From positions 1 to 64,000 of the forward strand of contig CAMAQM010000006.1 in assembly GCA_945860545.1 (NCBI GenBank): a stretch of 64,000 nucleotides of DNA, in the 5' to 3' direction. Positions 17,064 through 25,029 of the stretch are shown piece after piece. This DNA comes from Bifidobacterium breve. Lineage in GTDB: Bacteria; Actinomycetota; Acidimicrobiia; Acidimicrobiales; Acidimicrobilacustridaceae. A program made the translations under genes and the position numbers. Positions within the stretch are counted from its first letter, which is position 1, and each line of letters opens with the position of its first letter. The notes beneath the pieces were generated by a model. That model was not told the DNA's origin and made no database searches. It saw only the letters and a list, made by a program, of their open reading frames with translations.

Positions 17064-19336
17064 CGCACCGCCCCCACGGCCCGTTCCGATTCGAGAATCT
17101 CTGCGGGGGTGAATGGCCGGTCCATGCCGACGAGATCGGGTGAGATGGCTGGGGTGCGCACGGTGGTGTCGAGCGCCGAGCGGGCGGTGGGCCCCGCCAC
17201 CGCCACGATGAGCACAATCATGAGGAGACGCCATCCGCTGGCGTTGAGCAGCGTCGACCAGTCGAGACCCGCAGCGACGAGCATCACGACAGCGAGCCCG
17301 GCAGCGACGGTGAGGCGACGGGTAGGGGATGCCGAACCGGTGAGGATGGCCGGAAGGTTGGGTACGACGGCGAGCACCCACACGGCGAGGCCCACCGCGA
17401 ACGACCAGTTGCCGATGATCTCAAGACCGGTGAGGACCCGCAGCACCACGGCACCGGCGATGGCCACCACGACCGATGGCACGTGACGGCCGACCGGGGC
17501 GAACGTTTCCTCGATCTGGGGGACGGCGCCGTCGGGGTTGCGGCCCAAGCTGATGCCGGCGAGGCCAGGCAGCACCTTTGTGACGTTTGAGAGTGTCGGC
17601 ACAATGGCGGCCAACAGGGCGTTGGCGCCGAGCAGCACACCACCGAACAGGGCGCCACTGATGGCGCTCACCCCTCCGACAACGACCAGCAGCACCAGGG
17701 GCAGGCTCTGGTCGAAGGCGTAGAGGTCGGCGGTGACCTTGCCGGTGTTGAGCGCCCCGGCGAACGCAGCGATGCCTGCCGAGAGGGCGAACGCCGCCAG
17801 CTTCGTGCCCGTGAGGTTCATGCCGATGGTGGCCCCCGCCAGTGGGGAGTCCTTCATGGCCACCATGCGACGACCGAGTTTGCTTCGACGCACCGCCACC
17901 ACGACGAGTGCGAGCACCGAGAACGCCACCGACAGGAAGATTGCTTTCTGGGCGGGGTCGGCGAGGTCAAGCCCCGGGATCTGCAGTGGGGGAACGTCAA
18001 CGGCGCCGTTGGTGAACACGTTGGACTGGTTGAAGATCAGTGTGGTGACCATGATGGCGAACGCCCCGGTGGCGAGTGCCAGGTAGATCCCTTGGAGGCG
18101 CAGGGCGGGTAGCGCCACCAGTGCCCCGATGGCAGCCACGATGGCCACGGTGACGATCAGGGCCAGCACGCTTCCGTTCCATGGGAGCTTGGCCATGATC
18201 ACCGCCCCGAGCCCGGCGAAGGTGAGCGGTGCGAGAGAGAGTTGTCCGGCGTAACCGGTGAGCGGCACCAGCGAGAGCGCGGCGATGGCGAACACGAGGC
18301 CGTTGGAGAGTTGCAGCGTGTTGGCCCGCGTCAACAGGCCCACGAGTGATGCCACGAACACGATGAGCAACCCGGTGCCGAGTAGCGACATCGACCATGA
18401 CGGCACCACGGCACGTTCGCGAATGCGGACGACTCCTGCGCGAAGCCGAGCCTGGGGGAGCGCGATGAGTACGACGAACAGGAAGATCGTCGGGAGTGCC
18501 CCCCGCAGACCAGAGGTGGAAAAGCCGGCGATTTCCCGCGGGAACCAGCTCGATCCGTTGGCCCACAGGGTGTACGCCTCCAACAGCCCCAAGATGAGAG
18601 CACCGACGAACGTCCACGGAAGGCTGCGCAGACGGCCCACGATGGCCGCCGAGTAGGCACTCACAACGAGCAGGGTCAACGGCACCACGTTGAGTCCGAC
18701 CTCGGCGGCCAACAGGATGCCGGCGAGGCCGGCCAGCGATGCGCTGCCAGCCCACGCCACCATCGACGCAAACCCGGGACGGGCCCCGTTCAACTCGGCG
18801 AGGTTGCGGTCGTCCACCGCAGCGCGCATGGCGATGCCGAGGCGGGTGCGGTAGAGCAGCAGTCGAAGACCGACGGCTACGGCGATGGCGCAACCGAAGG
18901 CGATCAGCTTGTGCCAGCTGACGTTGACCCCGAACAGTTCGACGCTGTTGCCGTCGAAAAACCCCTTGAACCGCTCCCGATTGGCCGGAGGCCACAGCCA
19001 GGTGGCGAGACCGATCATGGCCACCATCAGACCGACAGTCACGGTCACCTTGATCACCTCGGTCGTGTCGCGCAGGTTGCGCAACACGACACGTTCGACG
19101 AGTGCCCCGAACAGGGGGGCGATCACCCCGAGGACGACGAGGAGCGCCAGTGGGGCAGGCCACCCCCACGCGTAACGGAACTGCCAGTACGTGAACGCCG
19201 CCAGCATCCCGGTGGCTCCGTGGGCGAAGTTGAAGATGCCCGACGTCGTGTAGGTGACGACCAGTCCGCTCGCGGCGACGGCGTAGATGGCGCCGGTGGT
19301 CAGACCGATGATGGTGTAGGCGATCAGCTGCTGCAC
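17060..19336 (-). CDS. fused LivH-LivM-type ABC permease
   Basis: 758 aa, about the length of LivH (290) plus LivM and an extra C-terminal membrane segment. The N-terminal half is LivH-like (AYTIIGLTTGAIYAVAASGL, TSGIFNFAHGATGMLAA, MRAAVDDRNLAELNG). The C-terminal half is LivM-like (LALATGAFAIMVTTLIF, LVVVGGVSAISGALFGG), with further hydrophobic helices after about residue 590. A single chain thus supplies both halves of the channel. It lies 46 bases behind the binding-protein gene and overlaps LivG. Substrate not deducible from the sequence. Confidence 0.9.
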   Translation of the reverse strand: MQQLIAYTIIGLTTGAIYAVAASGLVVTYTTSGIFNFAHGATGMLAAFTYWQFRYAWGWPAPLALLVVLGVIAPLFGALVERVVLRNLRDTTEVIKVTVTVGLMVAMIGLATWLWPPANRERFKGFFDGNSVELFGVNVSWHKLIAFGCAIAVAVGLRLLLYRTRLGIAMRAAVDDRNLAELNGARPGFASMVAWAGSASLAGLAGILLAAEVGLNVVPLTLLVVSAYSAAIVGRLRSLPWTFVGALILGLLEAYTLWANGSSWFPREIAGFSTSGLRGALPTIFLFVVLIALPQARLRAGVVRIRERAVVPSWSMSLLGTGLLIVFVASLVGLLTRANTLQLSNGLVFAIAALSLVPLTGYAGQLSLAPLTFAGLGAVIMAKLPWNGSVLALIVTVAIVAAIGALVALPALRLQGIYLALATGAFAIMVTTLIFNQSNVFTNGAVDVPPLQIPGLDLADPAQKAIFLSVAFSVLALVVVAVRRSKLGRRMVAMKDSPLAGATIGMNLTGTKLAAFALSAGIAAFAGALNTGKVTADLYAFDQSLPLVLLVVVGGVSAISGALFGGVLLGANALLAAIVPTLSNVTKVLPGLAGISLGRNPDGAVPQIEETFAPVGRHVPSVVVAIAGAVVLRVLTGLEIIGNWSFAVGLAVWVLAVVPNLPAILTGSASPTRRLTVAAGLAVVMLVAAGLDWSTLLNASGWRLLMIVLIVAVAGPTARSALDTTVRTPAISPDLVGMDRPFTPAEILESERAVGAVR

Positions 19337-19382
19337 GTCACAGCTCCCAGCGCGTCATGGGCGTGACCACCGCCAGGCTGAT

Positions 19383-20786
19383 TCAGCGGTTGGGGTCGAC
19401 GCCGGCGTTCACGTCGCCGTAGTCCCCGGTCAGCTCCACCACGTTGTTGTCGCGGCAGTGCCAACCGCCACCGCCACCGCTGTTGTCGTCGCCGCTGCCT
19501 CGCTGGGGGAACAGGCGCGTGAACTTGCCGTCCTTGACCTCGAGGAGCATCTCGCAGTTCGGCGGACGGTTGGATGCCGGGTTGGAGGGCGAGTGGAGCC
19601 CGCCGGCATCCCACTCGGAGATGGACTTGGCTGCATCGAGCACGCACTCGCGTTCGAGGACCCCGTTGTTGGAATCCGCACACTTGTTGGCTGCGGTGAC
19701 GAACAGCAGGTACGCCGAGGTGGCTTGCAGGCCCAGTCCGGCGATCTTGCCACCCGGGTTGTACTTGGCCATGTTGTCGAGGTAGCGGCGCATCGCCGGG
19801 TTCACATCACCGTCCTCAAACGGTGTGTAGAAGGTGCGCACCAGCACACCGTCGGCGAGCGGGCCGGCACCCTCGGTGAGGACTTCGTCGTAGAAGTTCG
19901 ACTGCTGGATGATGGTGTTGGGTCGGTACCCGATCTCGTCCATGGCTCGAAGCAGGTTCACCAGGTTGGCCGGCTGACCGACGAAGTCGAGCAGGGTGAC
20001 GTTGGCGTCCTTGAGCTGCTGGGCGAACGGGGCCCAGTTGGCTTCACCGGCCGGGTTGTACACCGGGGTGGCGACGATCTCGTACCCACCGACCTTCTCC
20101 ATCGTCTCGATGTCCTGTTTGGCCACCGTCTCGATGCTCGAAACCGCCCCGTACATCACCGCGGTGCGCTTGACGTCCTCGGGACGGTTCTCCGCCGCCC
20201 AACGCAACCAGCCGGTGGGCTTGGCGTTGGAGGGGTTGGGGAGCGGCTGGGCCATGCCCGACGACATGGCTTTGGTGGTGGTCACCGAATAGCCGGCGAT
20301 GTCGATCATTCCGCACTCGTTGAAACGGGGGAACTCCTGGTCGTCGAGCACCACACCGCCGCCCACCATGGCGAACACCTCGTCACAGGCCTGTTCCATC
20401 ATGGCGGACACGTTGAAGTAGGCGGCGTCGAGCTCGACGAGGTTCAGGGGCAGGCCTTTGACTCCGCCCTGCTCGTTGCACCATGCGATGAACGCCTTGG
20501 CGGCGTCCTCCATCTCGATGTTGAGACCGGGGACGACCTGGAAGCCTTTGTCAGTTGCGGTACCGACGTTGATGACGTCGGTGGCGCCTGCGTTCTGGGC
20601 GGCGTCAATGGTGGCGTCGCCAGGACCGCACGGGGACTCCAGGTTGCCGAAGGAGGCACTGTCACCTGCAGCCGCGGTGGTCGGGGTCGTCGTTGAGGTG
20701 GCGCCCTCGGTGGCGCCCCGACTGGAGCACGCTCCGAGCACCAACGCGCTCACGGCCAGCATTGCGATCAACGAACGCTTCGACAT
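19383..20786 (-). CDS. substrate-binding lipoprotein of the Liv-type importer
   Basis: 467 aa. The N-terminus is a lipoprotein signal: MSKRS, a hydrophobic stretch, then the lipobox LGAC with Cys20 as the lipidated residue, followed by a Ser/Thr/Ala-rich linker. The rest is a type I periplasmic-binding fold (ASFGNLESPCGPGDATIDA, YVEVAAYFNV-like segments, VVLDDQEFPRFNECGMIDIAG). It captures the substrate outside the membrane and delivers it to the fused permease. The ATG at 20786 is chosen over the GTG just before it. It is the first gene of the importer operon, with operator copy 4 about 55 nt upstream. Confidence 0.9.
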   Translation of the reverse strand: MSKRSLIAMLAVSALVLGACSSRGATEGATSTTTPTTAAAGDSASFGNLESPCGPGDATIDAAQNAGATDVINVGTATDKGFQVVPGLNIEMEDAAKAFIAWCNEQGGVKGLPLNLVELDAAYFNVSAMMEQACDEVFAMVGGGVVLDDQEFPRFNECGMIDIAGYSVTTTKAMSSGMAQPLPNPSNAKPTGWLRWAAENRPEDVKRTAVMYGAVSSIETVAKQDIETMEKVGGYEIVATPVYNPAGEANWAPFAQQLKDANVTLLDFVGQPANLVNLLRAMDEIGYRPNTIIQQSNFYDEVLTEGAGPLADGVLVRTFYTPFEDGDVNPAMRRYLDNMAKYNPGGKIAGLGLQATSAYLLFVTAANKCADSNNGVLERECVLDAAKSISEWDAGGLHSPSNPASNRPPNCEMLLEVKDGKFTRLFPQRGSGDDNSGGGGGWHCRDNNVVELTGDYGDVNAGVDPNR

Positions 20787-20840
20787 CACGACCCCCTGTG
20801 GTCAGGCCCCCCCGGGCAGTACGGGCACCCTAGCAAACTG

Positions 20841-20859
20841 ATCTGACGCCCCGTCAGGA
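20841..20859. promoter_or_regulatory. island operator, copy 4
   Basis: ATCTGACG-CCC-CGTCAGGA, one mismatch in the outer position of the right half. It lies between the importer operon (leftward) and the OB-fold gene at 20889. Possible -10 boxes are TAGGGT on the minus strand (complement of 20828-20833) and TAGGAA at 20876-20881 on the plus strand, the latter ending 7 nt before the GTG at 20889. Confidence 0.7.
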
Positions 20860-20888
20860 AACCGCCTTGGTGTGCTAGGAACGGGGCT

Positions 20889-21383
20889 GTGACAGACGAG
20901 ACGGCTGACGGCCCGGGTTACGCGATTGCCGAGGACGGTTCGTTCACGGCACCGCTGACCCTGGCATACCCCTACGCCCGCACCGTGGGCCCGACCTACG
21001 GGACGTTCCTCACCGGCCTGGCCGCCGGCAAGGTCCACGCCACGGTTTCCGCGGACGGCACCGTGTTCGTCCCACCCGCCGAGTTCCACGCTTCCACTGG
21101 TGAGGCACTGACACAGTGGGTGGAGGTCGCCAGTGAAGGTGAGGTGGTGTCGTGGTCATGGGAGTCCGCCCCCGGTAACGCCCAACCGTTCGATCGCCCG
21201 TTCGCCTGGGTGCTGGTGTGTCTCGACGGTGCAGGCACCTCGATGCTGCACGCCCTCGACGTCACCGACCCCTCCGAGGTCCGCACCGGCATGCGGGTCC
21301 GGGTCCGCTGGGCGGCCGACGCCGAGCCGGGCATCGGGGCCATCACCTGTTTCGAACCGGTCACCACGGGAGGTGCGTCGTGA
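20889..21383 (+). CDS. OB-fold (DUF35) protein with lost zinc ribbon
   Basis: 164 aa. It aligns with the next gene over the ribbon and OB-fold, using VFVPP and VYFPP as anchors. The four zinc ligands of the neighbour (C44, C47, C59, C62) correspond here to Val53, Asp56, Ala68 and Gly71, so no zinc can be held in the usual way. The OB barrel remains (EVVSWSWESAPG, PFAWVLVCLDGAGTSMLHALD). It starts at the GTG at 20889, probably leaderless, and overlaps the next gene by GTGA. It is likely to form one assembly with the next three proteins. Mycobacterial Rv3521 may correspond to a fusion of these two small proteins; this needs alignment. Confidence 0.8.
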   Translation: MTDETADGPGYAIAEDGSFTAPLTLAYPYARTVGPTYGTFLTGLAAGKVHATVSADGTVFVPPAEFHASTGEALTQWVEVASEGEVVSWSWESAPGNAQPFDRPFAWVLVCLDGAGTSMLHALDVTDPSEVRTGMRVRVRWAADAEPGIGAITCFEPVTTGGAS

Positions 21384-21883
21384 GCAACGAAGCCGAAGAC
21401 GTCCTGCGTATCCGCACCCCCATCGGGGTGGATTACGCCTGGTCGGCGGGTCGGCGCTCGTCGGCGTACCTCAACGGTTTGCTCGAGGGTCGGCTCATCG
21501 GCAAGCGCTGTCCGTCGTGCACCCGGGTGTACTTCCCGCCTCGTAACGGCAACTGTCCGATGTGTGGAGTGTTGTTGGTCGACGACGACGTCGAGGTCGG
21601 ACCGAACGGCACGGTCACGACCTTCTGTGTCGTCAACGTGCCGTTCCTCGGACAGAAGATCACCCCGCCCTACGTCGCCGCCACCATCCTTCTCGACGGT
21701 GCCGACATCGGGATGCAGCACCTGCTCCAAGAGGTGGACGCCGCCGACGTCCGTATGGGGATGCGCGTCGAACCGGTGTGGGCGCCACGTGAGGACTGGG
21801 GACCGACTATGGAAAACATCACCCACTTCCGTCCGTCGGGCGAACCTGACGTGGATTTCACCGACTACGCGGGGCAGCTGTGA
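21380..21883 (+). CDS. zinc-ribbon OB-fold (DUF35) protein
   Basis: 167 aa with an intact ribbon C44-P-S-C47 and C59-P-M-C62, then the OB-fold (GTVTTFCVVNVPF, PPYVAATILLDGADIGMQHLL). DUF35 proteins present CoA esters to thiolase-fold partners. The GTG at 21380 overlaps the previous stop, and its own stop overlaps the ATG of the thiolase-fold gene at 21883. This arrangement of two OB-fold genes followed by two thiolase-fold genes is tightly coupled and resembles the Rv3521-ltp4-ltp3 order of M. tuberculosis. Confidence 0.85.
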   Translation: MSNEAEDVLRIRTPIGVDYAWSAGRRSSAYLNGLLEGRLIGKRCPSCTRVYFPPRNGNCPMCGVLLVDDDVEVGPNGTVTTFCVVNVPFLGQKITPPYVAATILLDGADIGMQHLLQEVDAADVRMGMRVEPVWAPREDWGPTMENITHFRPSGEPDVDFTDYAGQL

Positions 21884-22935
21884 TGCGCGACGTGGCGGTG
21901 GTTGCGAGCGCCCACAGCGCCGTGTCGGCAACGACCGACACCCCCATCGAACTCCTGATCCCGGTCATCAACGAGGCGTTGGCCAACGCCGGTCTCGAGC
22001 GCCGAGAGGTGGATTTTTGGTGTCACGGAAGTTGTGACTACCTCGTCGGCCAGCCCTTCAGCTTCGTCTCGGCCGTGGACGCCCTCGGTGCGTGGCCGCC
22101 GATCGTGGAAAGTCACGTGGAGATGGACGGCGCGTGGGCGCTGTACGAAGCGTGGATCAAGATCCAGACCGGTGAGGCAGACACCGCGCTCGTGTTCGGC
22201 AACGGCAAGTCGTCGGTGGCCGACATGTTCCGGGTCATGGCGCTCCAACTCGACCCGTACGTCGAAGCACCCCTCGGGACCGACCAGATTGCGCTGGCCG
22301 GGTTGCAGGCCCGCATGGCACTCGACGCCGGAGTCATCACAGAACGTGACATGGCCGAGGTAGCCGCCCGTTCCCGACGTGACGCCCTGGCCAACCCGGT
22401 GGCACTCGTGTCCGGTGAGGTGAGCGTGGATGATCTGCTGGCGGCAGACAAGGTGCGTGACCCGCTGCGGGCACACGACATCCCCGCCATGGGTGACGGA
22501 GTGACCGCCGTGGTCATCGCCGCCGGCGACCGGGCGCGATCGCTCGCCTCCCGTCCGGCGTGGATCCGTGCCATCGACCACCGCATCGACGCCCAACGCA
22601 TCGGAGGCCGTGACCTCATCGGTGTGCCGTCTGCGGTCGCCGCCGCCGAACGCTGTGGTGTGGGTGGTGACCGCATCGACGTCGCCGAGATCCACGCCCC
22701 GTTCACCCATGAGGAATTGCTCGTGGGCAGGGCGCTCGGCATTGACGCCGCCACCACCCGAATCAACCCCAGTGGTGGCGCGCTGGTGTCCAACGTATTG
22801 ATGGCCGCAGGACTCGCCCGTATCGCCCGGGCGGCGGAGACGGTGCTCGACGGCACCGCTGACCGGGTGATCGGTCACGCCACCCAGGGGCCGTGTCTGC
22901 AACAGAACCTCGTCTGTGTCATGGAGGGTGCGTGA
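21883..22935 (+). CDS. thiolase-fold protein without catalytic Cys (Ltp4-like)
   Basis: 350 aa. Thiolase superfamily by overall pattern: MRDVAVVASAHSAVS, VDFWCHGSCDYLVG, GDGVTAVVIAAGD, DVAEIHAPFTHEELLVGRALG and TRINPSGGALVSNVL. At the place where thiolases have the nucleophile (CASG) it reads HVEMDGAWALYEA, with no Cys. The GHPxG loop is also absent (NPSGGALVSNVLMAAG). It can hardly be a classical thiolase. I infer a structural or CoA-binding partner of the protein at 22935 and the OB-fold proteins, or an aldolase-type activity. Confidence 0.8.
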   Translation: MRDVAVVASAHSAVSATTDTPIELLIPVINEALANAGLERREVDFWCHGSCDYLVGQPFSFVSAVDALGAWPPIVESHVEMDGAWALYEAWIKIQTGEADTALVFGNGKSSVADMFRVMALQLDPYVEAPLGTDQIALAGLQARMALDAGVITERDMAEVAARSRRDALANPVALVSGEVSVDDLLAADKVRDPLRAHDIPAMGDGVTAVVIAAGDRARSLASRPAWIRAIDHRIDAQRIGGRDLIGVPSAVAAAERCGVGGDRIDVAEIHAPFTHEELLVGRALGIDAATTRINPSGGALVSNVLMAAGLARIARAAETVLDGTADRVIGHATQGPCLQQNLVCVMEGA

Positions 22936-24098
22936 TGGGTGCCGTGCGTTGTGCCGTCGTCGGGGTCGGCCAGACCCATCACACGAGTTGCCGGGCGGAC
23001 GTCTCGATCGCCGGACTGGTCCGCGAAGCCGCCGATCGGGCGCTCGCCGACGCCGGGATGACCATGGATGACATTGACGCCGTGGTCATCGGCAAGGCAC
23101 CCGACATGCTCGAGGGTGTGATGATGCCCGAGTTGTGGCTGGCTGAGGCGCTCGCTGCTGCGGGCAAGCCGGTGTTCCGGGTGCACACGGCCGGCAGTGT
23201 GGGCGGCTCAACCGCCATCGTCGCCGCCCAGCACGTGATGTCGGGTGTCCACAAACGGGTCCTGGCCGTGGCGTTCGAAAAGCAGAGTGATGGCAATGCC
23301 ATGTGGGCGTTGTCGGTGCCGGTGCCCTTCAGCATGCCGGTGCACGCCGGGGCCGGCGGCTACTTCGCCCCCCACGTGCGGGCCTACATCCGTCGCAGCG
23401 AGGCCCCGGGCTACATCGGTGCGATGGTGGCGGTCAAGGACCGCACCAACGCCTGTGCCAACCCCTACGCCCACCTCCACGAACCGGACTGGACGCTTGA
23501 GGCGGCCATGGAGTCCCCGATGTTGTGGGATCCGATCCGTTTCGTGGAGACGTGTCCGTCGAGTGACGGTGCGGCGGCACTGGTCATCGCAGCCGAGGAT
23601 GTCGCTGACGCCCTGCCGGGACCCAAGGCGTGGATCCGGGCGACGTCGATGCGGTCGGAGCCGACGATGTTCGCCGGCCGCAACCAGGTCAGCCCCCAGG
23701 CCGGCAAGGACTGTTCGGCTGAGTTGTGGCGCAAGGCCGGCATCACCGATCCGCTCCGGGAGGTGGATGTTGCTGAGATCTACGTCCCGTTCTCGTGGTT
23801 TGAGCCCATGTGGTTGGAGAACCTCGGGTTCGCCGAACGCAACGAAGGCTGGCGACTGGTGGAGGACGGGGTCACCGACCTGCGGGGTGGCTCGTTGCCG
23901 ATCAACCCCTCGGGAGGCGTGCTGTCGTCGAACCCGATCGGTGCCAGCGGCATGATCCGTTTCGGCGAGGCGGCCATGCAGGTGATGGGTAACGCCGGCG
24001 ACCATCAGGTGGACGGGGCCCGCACGGCGGTGGGCCATGCCTACGGCGGTGGTTCGCAGTTCTTCGCCATGTGGGTGGTCGGCGCCGAGAAGCCCTGA
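22935..24098 (+). CDS. thiolase-fold protein with Cys replaced (Ltp3-like)
   Basis: 387 aa. Begins MGAVRCAVVGVGQTHH and keeps the SCP-x thiolase order. The nucleophile region reads VHTAGSVGGSTAIVAA, where alignment with AACASGAQAL of the gene at 1413 puts Ser in place of Cys. The GHP motif is NPIGASG, so its His is Asn. Still, FRVHTAGSVGGS, ETCPSSDGAAALVIAAEDVA and a long C-terminus (YGGGSQFFAMWVVG) are well formed, so the gene is not decaying. It starts within the previous stop (TGATG). It is the last gene of the four-gene block, with its end facing the echA19-like gene. Confidence 0.8.
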   Translation: MGAVRCAVVGVGQTHHTSCRADVSIAGLVREAADRALADAGMTMDDIDAVVIGKAPDMLEGVMMPELWLAEALAAAGKPVFRVHTAGSVGGSTAIVAAQHVMSGVHKRVLAVAFEKQSDGNAMWALSVPVPFSMPVHAGAGGYFAPHVRAYIRRSEAPGYIGAMVAVKDRTNACANPYAHLHEPDWTLEAAMESPMLWDPIRFVETCPSSDGAAALVIAAEDVADALPGPKAWIRATSMRSEPTMFAGRNQVSPQAGKDCSAELWRKAGITDPLREVDVAEIYVPFSWFEPMWLENLGFAERNEGWRLVEDGVTDLRGGSLPINPSGGVLSSNPIGASGMIRFGEAAMQVMGNAGDHQVDGARTAVGHAYGGGSQFFAMWVVGAEKP

Positions 24099-24114
24099 GC
24101 GGCGCCCGACACGT

Positions 24115-24912
24115 TTACTTGCGCTGCCAGACCGGGTCGCGCTTTTCGGCGAACGCCCGCGGGCCTTCCTTTGAGTCCTCGGTGGCGAAGATGGGCCAAC
24201 CGATCTCGAACTCTCGGGCGAGGCCGTCGTGCTCGTTCATGGCGAGGGTTTCCTGCACGCTGCGCAGGATGGCCTCGACTGCCAGTGGGCCGTTGGCGGC
24301 GACGAGACGGGCCAGCTCCATCGCCTTGTCGAGGGCGGTGCCGTCGGGGACGACGTGGCCGACGAGACCCATGGCGAGGGCTTCCTGGGCGGTGTAGGAG
24401 CGGGCGGTGAGCAGCATCTCGAGGGCGTGGGTGTAGGGCACCTGACGGGCCAGTCGCACCGTCGAACCGCCCACGGGAAACAGGCCGCGTCGCGCCTCAA
24501 ACAGTCCGAACGTGGCGCTCTCGGCGGCCACCCGAATGTGGGTGGCCTGGAGGATCTCGGTTCCGCCGGCGACGGCGTAACCCTCCACTGCGGCGATGAG
24601 CGGTTTGGTGAGGGTGACGCTGCGCAGCAGTCCCTTCCAGTGAAGGTCAGGGTCCTCGGCCCAGCGGTCGGCGTAGGGGTTCGGGCCGTCACCGGACGCT
24701 CGCGCCTTGAGATCCATGCCGGTGCAGAACGAGCCGCCCGCCCCGGTGATCACCGCGCACCGCAGGTCGTCGTTGGTGTTGAGCTCGGCCCAGGCGTCGG
24801 CCATGCCGACCAGCATGCCGGGGCTGAGGGCGTTCTTTGCTTCGGGCCGGTTCATGGTGACCACGAGGATGTGGTCGGTTCGCTCGACGATGAGGTCCTC
24901 AGTGCCGGACAC
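24115..24912 (-). CDS. echA19: enoyl-CoA hydratase, EchA19-like
   Basis: 265 aa crotonase. The oxyanion-hole segments are FCTGMDLKARA and VEGYAVAGGTEILQATH. The two Glu positions of hydratases are present, in GGTEIL and in FEARRGLFPVGG. EchA19 of M. tuberculosis hydrates the delta-22 enoyl-CoA of the cholesterol side chain, and there too its gene (Rv3516) lies divergent from fadD19 (Rv3515c). The same pair is seen here. GTG start at 24912 behind AGGAGC. The operator at 24942-24960 is between the two. The hydratase identity is firm; the exact substrate rests on synteny. Confidence 0.85.
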   Translation of the reverse strand: MSGTEDLIVERTDHILVVTMNRPEAKNALSPGMLVGMADAWAELNTNDDLRCAVITGAGGSFCTGMDLKARASGDGPNPYADRWAEDPDLHWKGLLRSVTLTKPLIAAVEGYAVAGGTEILQATHIRVAAESATFGLFEARRGLFPVGGSTVRLARQVPYTHALEMLLTARSYTAQEALAMGLVGHVVPDGTALDKAMELARLVAANGPLAVEAILRSVQETLAMNEHDGLAREFEIGWPIFATEDSKEGPRAFAEKRDPVWQRK

Positions 24913-24941
24913 GTTTGCGCTCCTAGGATCTGTCGGTCACC

Positions 24942-24960
24942 ATCTGACGGTTCGTCAGAT
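24942..24960. promoter_or_regulatory. island operator, copy 5
   Basis: ATCTGACG-GTT-CGTCAGAT, a perfect inverted repeat. It lies 30 nt upstream of the echA19-like start and 70 nt upstream of the fadD19-like ATG at 25030. A weak CAGGGT box (24983-24988) lies 22 nt downstream. Confidence 0.75.
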
Positions 24961-25029
24961 TCGTGGTGAGTCTGACACAGCGCAGGGTGCCGGGTCCGCA
25001 GTCCGGTACGACACCAGTACGGGGGAGAC

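Noticed and set aside
19458-20696. 412-aa open frame opposite the substrate-binding protein
   Set aside because: Shadow frame of the lipoprotein gene, with no signal peptide and low-complexity composition.
24971-24988. Possible second operator next to copy 5 (TCTGACACAGCG)
   Set aside because: Only a half-site; the right half does not match CGTCAGA, so it was not counted.
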